Assembly: GCA_023653785.1 (NCBI GenBank)
Contig: JAMKCH010007254.1
Span: 17,799-81,798 of the forward strand
DNA length: 64,000 bases
DNA from: Ophioderma brevispina
Lineage: Eukaryota > Echinodermata > Ophiuroidea > Amphilepidida > Ophiodermatidae
Direction of reading: 5' to 3'
Of the stretch, positions 43,040 through 54,265 are shown one piece after another; position 1 is the stretch's first letter, and each line of letters starts with the position of its first letter. The notes under the pieces were generated by a model. It did no database searches. It was not told the origin of the DNA and worked only from the letters and a program-made list of their open reading frames with translations. The translations under genes were made by a program, and so were the position numbers.

Positions 43040-43705
43040 AAATGAAATAATATAATACGTAATAAAATAATAATGGCACTTATAAGCGCCGCGCTACAAA
43101 CAAAAGCATTCTAAGCGTTTGTACATAATACACACAAACACACCAAAAAATACAGTTTCTTAATCAATAAATTTAAATGAAAAACAACAAAACTAAATAT
43201 AACCCTATTATTTTGAATATTTACAAATATTAAAAGAAAGAAGAGGTTCAGCATATGACCAATTGCCACCCAAACTAACTCACTATGTATAAAAAATAAA
43301 GGTATGTTTCAGTCTAGGTTTTTAAAGTTGAAAAGGTTGATTTTTAGCATTTCTAACATTCACCGGGAGGCTGTCCACATACGGGGAGATGCAATGGCAA
43401 AAGCCGGGTTCCCATACATAGTCTTACTTCTTAGACCAGCAGATAAGGGACCTTTCGACCGATGAGCTAGAGAAGAGAAATACTTGGATTATATCCGAGA
43501 TAAGTTGCATCGAGCGGTAGTGGGAGCCATATCATTCGTATCTTATAGGTAATGAGTAAAATTTCTTTTAACTTTAGCCAGTGCAGGTTGTTCAGAACAG
43601 GCGAAATGTGCTCATATCGGTTTATCAAAGTGACAATCTCGCTGATAAATTCTTACACGTTGTAAAGGTGCAATATGACGGAAAGAAGACCAACAACAAA
43701 CGAAT
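43040..43705 (-). mobile_element. LINE 3' fragment, block B only (CR1/L2-like, minus strand)
   Basis: Minus strand 43590-43330 reads, across frames, LNNLHWLKLKEILLITYKI, then PLDATYL and SISLL, then a YGN.AFAIASPRMW segment and VNVRNAKNINLF-like end. This matches the LHWLP.k.RI.fKillltYK ... A.a.P.lWN.LP..vR layout of CR1/L2 ORF2. The 3' end is at about 43045 with an (AAT)n-like tail. Block A has no such sequence between GGAATGAAATAAAC and GGCAAATTAAAG (about 27855-27870). Confidence 0.75.
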
Positions 43706-44214
43706 AAACTGCCAAATAAAGTTTATTGATTTGGCTTTAAGAGCATACAAACAAAGAGCCATGGCAGTACTTTTAATTTCTTAAACATAAATGCCTTTGT
43801 TCCAAGTTGGTTGGTAGACCGCCGGATATGATGTGATGTTTATGCGTCACATCAGTATTAGCTACGATAGATAAAGATTTTAATTTCAGATTACACACAG
43901 CACAGGCAACCATCGTCATTGCATTAACAAATACGTCGTGAAGACATTATTCTGGTTTTATCTCCCGTCCGTGCGGGGATTAGAAATGTCGGTATTAGTG
44001 AGAGTTTTAAGACCCATCTGGAGCAAATCGTGCACTTTCTGATAGAGTATAAAACATTTGATACACGTGTTATATGGCACCATACAATCATGTCCAAACA
44101 GGACTTGAGACCTGCTGTCGGGCTGCTGCGTGGCTGCCATTTCAAATTTTCCAAACAATATCTTGGCTAATAAGTTTCATATCTTGCTCAAAATGATATG
44201 ACTTATTTTTAAAA
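43706..44214. other. Block B sequence without gene
   Basis: Counterpart of A 27870-28330. Minus-strand frames near 43924-44158 are not recognised. Confidence 0.6.
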
Positions 44215-44630
44215 AAAGCATTGAAAACTCAAACTTTCCTTATTTTAATCATATAGGCTCCACCAAAAAATTTGCACCATTTTGTACTTTAAAATTGGAC
44301 CCCTGTACAACTGAAATGACTCTTTACTGAATTTTTGCTGTTTTTTGCCTATAACTCTGAAACCTTAAGCTGTAAGAATTACAAACATACCCTTTCTAAT
44401 CCTATGGTAGACACATAATGTGGTATGTTTCAACATGATTGGATTCAATTTAAAAATTGACCCTGATACAAACTGTGTTCTTGGCCCCTCTCCTTCTCGG
44501 CACCATTTGCAGCACTTAAGGGAATTCACGTTCAGGGGTCACTGTCAGGCTGCCAACATATAAATCACTCAAACCTTTTGTACTTGGATGTGTTACAAAT
44601 GTCTGCTAGCTCACAGGCTACATATTGATA
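44215..44630. repeat. Foldback-family fragment, opposite orientation
   Basis: Reverse complement of 39970-40390 in the same block: CCTATGGTAGACACATAATG, ACATGATT..ATTCAATTTAAAAATTGA, TTAAGGGAATTCACGTTCAGG, AAATCACTCAAACCTTTTGTA. Together the two form inverted arms 3.8 kb apart, but they look like independent fragments. A retains only the outer ~130 bp at 28940-29070. Confidence 0.75.
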
Positions 44631-46055
44631 TGGCTACACACATCACTAAATATGTATTAATTTGTCGAGACACAAAATACACGCAGTTTGGTGTCTATAC
44701 CCTAAGTCTATTATTCATCAATTAAATGCTCATACCCTGTGTTTATACAGGGTAAGTCAAAAACTTGACCTGATTGTGTCCGCCAGTTTATATTGAAAGC
44801 CTATTTCATTATCTTCTTATTTGCTGCAAAGATAATTCAAATCGGTTAAGTATGGCCGAGCTAAAAATTTTTGAATCAAGTAGTCAGCTGTTTGGCCCTA
44901 TCACGGATTCCCATTTGAAAGCACGACGGGCAACTAAGCAAATGACTCCGCAAAATGATGATAATGGTATGTTATGTTAGCCAAATAAAGGGGTATCGTA
45001 AAGAGTAAATGTCAGTGATAATGGGTAAGTTATTATTTGAAACACTTTTCAAGAAGTGGCATATTTGGTCTAAAAATACAGACAGTACTTTAAAACTCAA
45101 ACGGTCGGCACAAGGTCTGTTCCTTCATATGGACATGTACTGTTTCATTCAAACTCCTCCAGAAACTGATACATGACTGTATCAAGTTACTTTATTTTTA
45201 AAATGATTGTTATGACTGATGAGGACGTAGAAACGTGACGAGGGCATCGATGATAAATTGTAATTGACATTTTGTGGAGGTTAAAAAGCGCCACACTTTA
45301 TTCTGCACTCAATAAAACCCGATTGTCTTATGGGACCACGGTTTGCTTCGCTGACGATATGCATTAATTGTAATGTGAATCCGTGGAAAGAGCGCGCAAA
45401 AACGACCAATTGATTCAAACGACTGTAGTTCGTGCTATATAACCGATTTGAATGATCTGTACGCAAAATTAAAGATAATGAACTAAGCTTTAAGATGATA
45501 TTCACATAGGTTGATAATTTTTCTTTGAAAATTCAAAATGGCAGGACACAATCAGGGTTCAAAGTTTTTTTACTCACCTGTAGAAATATCCATGCACTTG
45601 CAGTGTTGTATAGGACGAGCCTGTCTTCTTAATAAGAATTGAATCATTAGCTAAATAGTAATTATATTGGAGGAAAATAACTGTAACATTGTTGTCAACA
45701 ATTGGTTTAGTTGGCACTGACAATTGAGTATAGACACATAAATTCAATCCAGTATCCTATTTCGAAAAAAGACATTGCGAGTGATAAATTGCGGCCCATT
45801 TTTGAATAAATTGATGCCACAAGATGTGTTAAGAAATAATAAATATTTGGATTCTTTAACCCCAAAATATAGGAAATATACCACAAAAATCAAGTTGCGA
45901 TATATGAGTTTTGTGCAAAGATATTACAAAAGTATCAGTTTTAGTGCACAAAGGCGCCATATTGGAAACACATGACTGACACGAAAGAGTGTCATAATTA
46001 GATTCCGTGATCCTGAAAAACAGGTATAGACACAGATCAAGCTCCTGGACAGTAT
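44631..46055. other. Block B-specific region without gene
   Basis: No counterpart recognised in A and no repeat identified. Frames 44774-44980 (+), 45775-45975 (+) and 45856-46113 (-) show no motif. Contains GGACTTTAT/AAAACGACC-type AT-rich sequence only. Confidence 0.45.
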
Positions 46056-46159
46056 TATTACCCGAGATATGAGGCATTGAAAATATAATGGCGACCATTT
46101 GAAAAATGGCCACTACGGCCGCCCACAGGTCAAATCCAACTGGCTCGTTTTAATATAGT

Positions 46160-46762
46160 CAAGTATCACCATCTTTTCTACCAAAAAAGATAGTGATCAT
46201 GCATCGTAGAGCTGTCGGTCCCTATGGAGGAGAACCTATCAATGCATATGCAAGAAAGAAGGGCAAATACCAAGATCTAGTTGCTGACTGTGAAAGCAGA
46301 GGATGGTCTACGTACTACTTTCCAATAGAAGTAGGAAGCAGAGGTTTCTTCAATACATCAGTTTACAAATGCCTGGCATCATTGGACATTCCTAAAGGAA
46401 AGTGAAAGGCTATAACCGATACAGCAGCCAAAATTGCACTCAGAGCGAGCTATGCCAGCTGGCTCAGCAGAAGCTCAAAGGCATTCAGACCGATGGAGCT
46501 ACAAGCAAATTCAGCAATATGCTCTGAGGGAAGTGGAATGGTTGAGCGCTCACAAAACCAGGTTTAACCCGCCAAAGTCTGGTCCAAAGCTTAAGCCCAG
46601 AGACCTCGGAACACACTAATCTAGACAAAGAGATACTGCATAAGGTGAATTTTCCCTACTAAGTCACCTTCACAGTACAGAGGGAGATATATCACGAGTG
46701 CTTATCTTAAAACGGAGAAAACTAGGCTCCGAAGGTGACAGCGCTGGTGTTCTACAAATGAA
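46160..46762 (+). mobile_element. Retroelement C-terminal fragment, block B only
   Basis: Inserted relative to A at about 29205-29215 (ATAGTCAGGTAGG..CCATTTAAG). It codes for a module that I associate with sequence downstream of the RT in some animal LINEs: KYQDLVADCESRGWSTYYF, PIEVGSRGFFNTSVYKCL, SLDIPKGK, then in a second frame AITDTAAKIALRASYASWLS. About 140 bp of non-coding 3' sequence follow. Family assignment (possibly of R2/NeSL type with a restriction-like endonuclease) is inference from memory of similar sequences. Confidence 0.6.
46193..46405 (+). pseudogene. Retroelement C-terminal module, frame 1
   Basis: 70 codons. The sequence KGKYQDLVADCESRGWSTYY (residues 24-43) followed by PIEVGSRGFFNTS resembles the 'kY..L...c...GW......vEVG.RGf...s' block. 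A stop falls after LDIPKGK. The protein continues as KAITDTAAKIALRASYASWL in the +1-type frame at 46408-46470, so one indel separates them. Confidence 0.55.
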
Positions 46763-46857
46763 CTATTCCTCCATTTAAGTGTGTGCCAAGTGTCGTATTT
46801 CTATCACAAAGTGAAAGATTTTATATAGGGCCTATTAGATATCGATACTACTATGAA

Positions 46858-47038
46858 CATGTCGGTGTAAAAGGAGATATGGTCCGCCTGGCGTCATATT
46901 CCGGGCTCCATAGACGACAACGGAATAAGTGATAAATGTTGTGTGAAGAGTCAACTGAATCGAGTGCCCTATTCTTCACCGTTGTAGGTGGACTATGAGT
47001 CCGGAGGACCTTATCTCCAGACTCCTGCCACACCTGTT
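46858..47038 (+). mobile_element. ACCGGTGT-family MITE, block B copy
   Basis: Full-length counterpart of the deleted A copy 29310-29452: GTCGGTGTAAAAGGAGATAT at left, GACTATGAGTCCGGAGGACC and CCACACCTGTTG at right. Confidence 0.8.
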
Positions 47039-47433
47039 GTTCGACTCTCACGGGCAGAAAGTGCGCATTTTCCTCTTTGTCTTATAAGAAGACTTCTATA
47101 TACAAAATTGTTCTTTTCATTGTAGTTAAAAGATTCTAAATCGCATTTCTTTCTTAGAGTGTAGTATAAAATCATGCACTTGTATATTTTCAATTAACCT
47201 TATATTTTACGGAAAATGCACTGCATGTAGCAGAGTTAATCGTATCAAGGGAACTTCAATTTGTATATGTAACGTTGAGCTGAAAATCAGCTTCAAAAGG
47301 ATAAAAATAATTGAGCTGATAAAATTGGCAAATTTTATATGCTTAGTAACTTTAAACAAAGCTCAGAACTATACCACGGAATCGCATATAGTATTAGATG
47401 TCGTAATATCTGAAAAGACAACATTGAACTTGA

Positions 47434-48575
47434 TTTGATATGAGTTGAAGCCAGCATTTTATGATTTAGTCCTACCCCATTAGAAGGTTATAAGACTGCT
47501 CTTAACAGCATTGTATAATACGAATGTACTGAGCTGTGTCATCTGTAGGACTCACAAATTGTTCACATCAGTGCATTCAACAGGTGTAAACTGTGAATAG
47601 GATTATAGACAATGTCACCTTGGGATCGAAGGATATATTGTTAAAGCGGTACTGGCACATTTTCAGAAAATATGAAATTTTAGTCTAGGCCATTGGAGGA
47701 ATAGAGATATATTTTACACATAAAAATAACATACCCAAAAACAGATAGGGACATTAATAAGAGGCTAAAGACGTCCACGTAATTTGTAGGCGAACTTTTA
47801 TGTTTGCCGTAACTTTAATCAACAAATGTGTCTATTAAAGCAATATTAGCACATTTTTTGAAGAGCGCCCCCAATTTTCAAAATTTGATATTTTTGCACA
47901 GTTACGTTGATAATTGTCTAGGAAACTATACCTGCGAACGAGAATGCTAAAAAAATGCGTATTTATCACAAAATAAGCGATTTTGTAATTAGTTTTTTTT
48001 TTTTTTTTTTTTCACCCCAAAACCATTGCACTCCTGGATTTGATATGAGTTGAAGCCAGCATTTTATGATTTAGTCCTACCCCATTAGAAGGTTATAAGA
48101 CTTCCTGCCACTGCTCTTAACAGCATTGTATAATACGAATGTACTGAGCTGTGTCATCAGTGCATTCAACAGGTGTAAACTGTGAATAGGATTATAGACA
48201 ATGTCACCGTGGGATCAAAGGATATATTGTTAAAGCGGTACTGGCACATTTTCAGAAAATATGAAATTTCTTAAATTTGCTCGCAAATGATAGTCTTGGC
48301 CATTGGAGGAATAGAGATATATTTTACACATAAAAATAACATACCCAAAAACAGATAGGGACATTAATAAGAGGCTAAAGACGTCCACGTAATTTGTAGG
48401 CGAACTTTTATGTTTGCCGTAACTTTAATCAACAAATGTGTCTATTAAAGCAATATTAGCACATTTTTTGAAGAGCGCCCCCAATTTTCTAGGAAACTAG
48501 GAAACTATACCTGCGAACGAGAATGCTAAAAAATGCGTATTTATCACAAAATAAGCGATTTTGTAATTAGAATTG
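47434..48575 (+). repeat. Internal tandem duplication in block B (~0.55 kb x 2)
   Basis: GATTTGATATGAGTTGAAGC begins both units (about 47434 and 48036). Both run through CATTGTATAATACGAATGTA, the dispersed repeat, and into the left end of the AAGCAATATTAGC MITE. Unit 1 is cut off in the MITE at about 47995, followed by a run of about 22 T and CACCCCAAAACCATTGC. Unit 2 continues into the full MITE. The MITE insertion therefore precedes the duplication. Confidence 0.88.
47990..48013. repeat. Poly(T) at the internal duplication junction
   Basis: About 22 consecutive T right at the breakpoint between unit 1 and unit 2. Confidence 0.9.
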
Positions 48576-48967
48576 GGATCCCAGATTGGACTTAACGGCA
48601 GAGCTGGAAATGCTACGTTTATGTCCGTCCATGATGAAATAGTGCCACCTCGAGAAAATAACCTCTAACTTGGCTTGCCTGAACTACTAAAACAACTAAT
48701 GGATGAGCGTAGCCACGTACATGGCGCTATTTCCCGGCTATTTCACATTGGAAGGCCGTTTCCAGCTGCCGTTGTATTATTATCGGGGATCCCCGATAAT
48801 AATTATTCTAGTAAAAAATTCCTTCGTTTGTGACACATAGACATTTTCGAGCTTAACCATTCACAGGTATAGTTTGCTAGCCAGTTACCAATGCAACGCG
48901 CGTGTAAAAATCTCCAAATTTTTGAAAAATTGGGGGCGCTCTTCAAAAAAATGTGCTAATATTGCTT
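48448..48967. mobile_element. MITE with AAGCAATATTAGC ends, clean copy with TA duplication
   Basis: 520 bp. Ends AAGCAATATTAGCACATTTT and AAAATGTGCTAATATTGCTT, bounded by TA on each side (48446-48447 and 48968-48969), as expected for Tc1/mariner-type elements. The inner arm GAGCGCCCCCAATTTT pairs with AAAATTGGGGGCGCTC. It includes the palindrome ATTATCGGGGATCCCCGATA(AT) at 48779-48800. Empty sites occur in the host repeat at 33517 (A) and, on the minus strand, near 580. Confidence 0.93.
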
Positions 48968-49261
48968 TAATGATGAATATCATAGACTCGTACTCATTGA
49001 TATTAAAACCACAAAGGTCACAGACCGGTCAAACAACACCATAGAGGACTGTCAAATCGTGTACCAAGCATTTTCCAATGGGAATGAATTTGGCCATGAA
49101 GACGGGGTTATAGAACGAGTTTGGGGTTTATTCCGTATTGAAATGTGTGGTACACGATTTGGCACTCCACAACTCTCACAAGGTGCAAAGTTTCATAATT
49201 TATTCAAAAAAGGAACGAAGGTGAAAAAAGTCATGAAAGAAATGTTGCTTGGTAAGCTGTA

Positions 49262-49383
49262 ACCTATGTAACATCTTTGTGCAGAACCAAGATCCAGGAC
49301 TTATGGACCTCATTTCTAGCGAGTTCTGCTAGAAATGGGGTTACGCAGCAAGTTTCTGGTTTTGGTTCTGCACAAAGATGTTA
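49262..49383. repeat. Palindrome in block B, counterpart of 33998-34112
   Basis: TAACATCTTTGTGCAGAACC at left with its complement at right; sequence nearly identical to copy A. Confidence 0.85.
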
Positions 49384-50031
49384 GGTCACAGTCTGTCAAA
49401 CAAGTTTTCTTTCATGACTTTTGTTCATCTTTATTTCCTTTTCGAATGAGAGCTAATGATGAAACATAAGGTCAGGGTTAATTGAACGCACAGCAAAAGC
49501 CCAAGGTCTATTTAATCGTGAGCGAGGATGCTGGTTTCTTGTGCTTTGCGTCATGAAAAAATAGTTCAATCTTAATCTGGGTGATGATAGCACCTAAATT
49601 CTTTTCAACTGCATGGTAATAACGATGGCTCTTCACTGCCAGAAAAAAACAAGAATCTGGAGTACTTTTATATCCTCTGGATATTGAGCGGATTTACTGG
49701 ATATCAACAATGCTATTATTTGCTAGAGTCAATGCAGCATGATGTACATCTGCTGGGTCACTGATGTTTAGGGAAATAATTGTGATGACATTTTATTTAT
49801 TTTCAAACATATGTGCAACTTTTAGACTTGACATAAAATTAATCTGTGCAGAAATCAGTTATACTTCGCCTATATGCGTAATCAAAGTCCCGTTCCAATG
49901 TTCTTTCTCTCTTTGATTCCATGGCCTAATAGTCATGTTCTTTAAATGAAAAATGCAACTACAATGCAATAATGCCCGAGGCCCATTCATGACTTTAGTT
50001 CTGCAGAGTTTGCTGCCATCATTAGCGTAAC

Positions 50032-50235
50032 TCACTATGAGCTAGTAAAATTTCAATTCCCTTGGCACAGTTCAGTAGCCTTCATTCACCAATGTATTTC
50101 GAAAATACACGCCCTGGTTTTTGGGTATGATATATGATACCCAGATCATACAAGGTCAGTTCATGTCAATGTATGTACACGTACAACCCAATGAACTGTG
50201 TCCTTGGTGGATGAGCGTATTGTAACTCATAGTGA
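50032..50235. mobile_element. MITE with TCACTATGAG ends, block B counterpart of 34741-34942
   Basis: Same ends and position as in A; present before the A/B split. Confidence 0.85.
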
Positions 50236-50994
50236 CTAGTACGCAATTTTCCACCGATATTAAAGAGTTCTCATTATTTTACATCTCTGTTATTAATTAT
50301 ATGCACCTACCACATTGGTTTGAAACAGCCTCTTTCCAGACGCTGACAATGATTCAATTGTCATAACTAACAACCACAGAGCAACTGCCTTGTATGTAAT
50401 CCCAGTCATTTTGTTTTAAATATTTCTCTACGGGTATGCGGTAATCCCAACTGTGTGTTACCGCAGCTGTAGATGGAACTGACACGCTCACCACACATAC
50501 ACGTGATTTCACCATAAATACAAGCGACAAGTACACCGCGTTAAGGTTTCACAGCAAGTTAGCGCCATCTTGCCCTAATTTTAATATTTTTCACAAACCC
50601 TACACATCAAAAGCATTGTCATAGGGTCGTTTCATATTTTTCGTATTGCATAGAAATTCCGTCAGTAAATTCAAGTTTTGTTTCATCAATTCCTTTGCCA
50701 TTTGAATGACACATAGGGCCCTACAACTATGAAGTGTAAACAGGCATCTTTAAAGTTAGTAAGTTACATCATAGTGACTATAGTCGCATCGGGTGTAGTC
50801 CTATGCCGTAAATAGACTAAAGGCCAACATTTTTACATTATGTCGGATATAATCCTTGAACATACAAAAAGTTAAAAGTCAGTAGAAACATCCAAAATGA
50901 TGGACCTAGGGCCCCTCAAGATTCGTTTCTGAATACAAAAACACACTGATATGCCTATTCTAGGCAGACGAGTCCTGCGATGAAATAATGCCCG

Positions 50995-51165
50995 GTTTGA
51001 AAGTAGGCCTAGTCCACCGGGAGCCATAGTCCGGGTTCCATAAACGACAACGGAATAAAGCGTGAAACTAATGTTGCGTGAAGATTCAACTGAATCGAGT
51101 CCCTACTCTTTACCGTTGAATGTGGACTACAAGTCCGGCGGACTATAAAAATTCCTACACCGTGT
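50995..51165 (+). mobile_element. ACCGGTGT-family MITE, block B counterpart of 35712-35880
   Basis: GAGCCATAGTCCGGGTTCCA, GGAATAAAGCGTGAAACTAA, TACAAGTCCGGCGGACTATA, ending CTACACCGTGTTC. Confidence 0.82.
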
Positions 51166-51810
51166 TCACCTGGATAAAAACTGTTTTTCTATTCAGAAAC
51201 GAGTCTTTGTGCAAGGGGTCCCGGACACTGATGAAGAGCTCATCATTTCCGTGATGTTTCTTTAGCTTTTTTTAGGATACTTTGGTCATTATGGTGTAAT
51301 TTAAAACATAAACAAGTCTGTTTACATTTCCTATCAACTGTCATTCAAATGACAAAGGAATTGATGAACCAACACTGGAATTTACTGGCGGAATTGCTAT
51401 GCAGTACGAAAAAAACATTTACAATGAACCAAACGGCATTTTTTTCAAACAAACCCATTACCTTCTAACTGATTCCTATTTTACCATATGTTCAACCGTA
51501 TTGTTTCTTCGTTTTCTACTGGTCGATGTATAATTACCAGAATATTTGTGCTGGTCATATCAGAAGCGTTAAAATAGTCGAAGACCCAATTTGTTATCGT
51601 TAAATGGATTATGGCATGAATAATCAGGCATAATGAAATGGACCCTTATTGAAATCACTTCCGCAAATTTAAAAAGAATTTGGATGTTTACATTCGTGGC
51701 AGTTCGTGACAATTCCTGTCGCGGGAAATCAAGGTGTTGACATCCTTGCCAGAATTTTACAATGAATCTAGGCCATGTTTTGTGACGTGACACAATTCAA
51801 AACATTCTGC

Positions 51811-52113
51811 GGTGTAGAAGTAATTATAGTCCGGCGTACTCACAGTCCGGCTACAACGGTAGGGCACTCAATTCGGTTGACTCTTTACGCAACATTAGTT
51901 TCACGCTTTATCCCGCCAGACTGTAGTTGCTTTCACACCGGTGTGAAAGTAATCATAGTCCGGCAGGTATTATAGTCCGGTCTCCATAGACGACAACGGA
52001 ATAAAGCGTGAAACTAATGTTGTGTGAAGAGTCAACTTAATCGATTGCCCTATTGTTCACCATTGTTTCCGGACTGTGAGCCCGGAGGACTATATCTCCT
52101 GCCACACCTGTGT
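51811..52113. mobile_element. Head-to-head pair of ACCGGTGT MITEs, block B only
   Basis: Minus copy 51811-51943 and plus copy 51938-52113 share a central CACACCGGTGTG. The minus copy reads ...GTAGGGCACTCAATTCGG, GTTGACTCTTTACGCAACAT; the plus copy reads AACTAATGTTGTGTGAAGAG, ACTATATCTCCTGCCACACC. Block A at about 36520-36545 has AAAACATTTGACTGTGTAAG, with neither copy. Confidence 0.88.
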
Positions 52114-52436
52114 AAAGAAACTGAGTGTTCCCATGAGAGACTGTCCTAGCTACCATAGCAACATGTACGGAATAAACTGTGACCTTGTAGACGAGGCCAT
52201 GTGGGTACAGTGCTGAAACAATGATGCGTACAGCACTAAATGGAGAACACAATAGACAGATGGGTGGTAGGACACTCAGTCACACTATGTCCATGGTCAC
52301 ACGGACACTCTATTATATGACACCAGGATTCAGACATTGTACTTCAGGCTTGTAGTAAGATATTGATCTGGCAAGTGAAGGATGGATTAGCCGGGATTAG
52401 CACATATACAATAGCAATAATCTGTAAGCTGATGAC

Positions 52437-54265
52437 TGCTATGGCAAGTATATTGCACAATAGAGTAGATAAACCTGGTTTTTCGTCGATAAACCTGGTT
52501 TTTCGATCGAAAAACCTGGTTTTTCAATCGAAAAACCTGGTTTTTCAATCGAAAAACCAGTTTTTTCGAATTCGATTGTCATAGTTTTCGAAAACCCAGG
52601 TTTATCGACCGAGAAACCTGTTTTTTTTTTCAATCGAAAAACCAAGTTTTTCGAATTTGATTGTCATAATTTTTGATAAACCAAGTTTATCGAGCGAAAA
52701 ACCTGGTTTTTCGCCGATAAACTTGGTTTTTCAATATTATTCGATTGTCATAGTTTTTTTTTTTTTGGATAAACCAGGTTTTCGAATTCGATTGTCAGAG
52801 TTTTTGATAAACCTGGTTTATTGACCGAAAAACCGGGTTTTTCGCCGATAAACTTGGTTTTTCAATTCGATTGTCATAGTTTTTTTGATAAACCTGGTTT
52901 TTCAATCGAAAAACCAGGTTTTTAGAATTTGATTGTCATAGCTTTTGATAAACTTGAGAAACCTGTTTTTTCGCCGATAAACTTGGTTTTTCAATTCGAT
53001 TGTCATAGTTTTATTTGATAAACATGGTTTTTGAATCGAATTCGATTGTCATAGTTTTTGAAAAACCAGGTTTCTCGATCGAAAAACCAGGTTTATCAAA
53101 AAAAAAAACTATGACAATCGAATTCCATTAATCCGTTGAGTTCTTGTATATTACGCATCAACTCTGTCCTCGGTGCGAAGAAAGCCAACCTAGGCTACGT
53201 TATGTAGTGCCATTTGAAACGTCTTATATTGGAATGCTGAGCTCTTATAGTACTTAGACTTAAGTGCTACAAAGACCTCCGCATTCCAATATTATGACGT
53301 TCAAAATGCACTACATAAGTAGCATAGGTTACAGCGATATCAATAACACTCTTCCACAAGTCACGAAATCCAAATATATCAATGTATGAATTAATAATAT
53401 TTTTCCTGTATTTAACGACATTATCGCTTCTTAATTGAGTTATTTGATATGATATGAAATAATAAAACAACAAGCTGAAGTAAATGTGACATGTTAGTCT
53501 TTCTATCGCGCGCACTGCTAGCCTCATGAGATCCTGTAGTTTGCCATCTTCCAACAATGACATGGTAGGAAAGTCCGGTTTTTCAAGGCGAATCGATTGT
53601 CATAGTTTTTGATAAACATGGTTTCCATCGAAAAACCAGGTTTTTCAAATTCGATTGTCACAGCTTTTGAAAAACCAGGTTTGATCGATCGAGAAATAGG
53701 TTTTTCGCGATAAAACGTGGTTTTTTTCCAAATCGATTATCATAGTTTGTTTTGATAAAAAAAACGGGTTTTCAATTGAAAAAAACAGTTTTGCGAATAC
53801 GATTTCATAGTTTTCGAAAAAACAGGTTTTATTCGACCGGAAACGGTTTTTCAACGATAAACTTGGTATTTCAATCGATGTAAGAAATTGTCTTTGATTA
53901 AACGGGTTTTCAATAAAACGGTTTTGTTTCAAATTGAAAAACCAGGTTTTCGAATTCGATTGTCACAGTTTTTTGAAAAACCAAGTAGTTTTGGCCGGAG
54001 GAAATCTGGTTTTTTTCAAAAAACTATGACAATCGAATCGAAAAACCTGGTTTTTGTTTGGGAAAAAACCAGGTTATCAGTGAAAAACCAAGTTTACGGC
54101 GAAAAAAAAACCAGGTTTCTCGGTCGAAAACATGGTTTTTCGTCAATAAACCTGGTTTTTCGATCAAAAACCTGGTTTTTCGATCGAAAAACAGGTTTAT
54201 CGAGGAAAAACAGTTTATCTGCTTCTATTGTGCAATTATACCCTTGCCATTAGTATGCATGCTTT
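52437..54265. mobile_element. Foldback element built of a self-complementary minisatellite, block B only
   Basis: Terminal inverted repeats of about 35 bp: 52441-52474 (ATGGCAAGTATATTGCACAA, then TAG..AGATAAAC) and 54216-54250 (GTTTATCTGC, TTCTATTGTGCAATTATA, CCTTGCCAT). The two flanks, 52475-53130 and 53570-54215, are arrays of short units such as AAACCTGGTTTTTCGATCG, GATAAACCTGGTTTATCGAC and AATTCGATTGTCATAGTTTT; most units are palindromes or pair with their neighbours. A ~450-bp centre holds a separate palindrome (53188-53337). Block A at about 36860-36875 (GCTGACTTGCATACTTTTAA) lacks all of it. No transposase; frames inside encode repetitive KTWFFDRK/KPGFS peptides with no meaning. Confidence 0.9.
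53188..53337. repeat. Palindrome in the centre of the foldback element
   Basis: CCTAGGCTACGTTATGTAGTG at left pairs with CACTACATAAGTAGCATAGG at right; TATTGGAATGCTGAGCTC pairs with GACCTCCGCATTCCAATATT. Arms of about 70 bp with a minimal loop. The adjoining 53340-53570 holds no recognisable feature. Confidence 0.85.
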
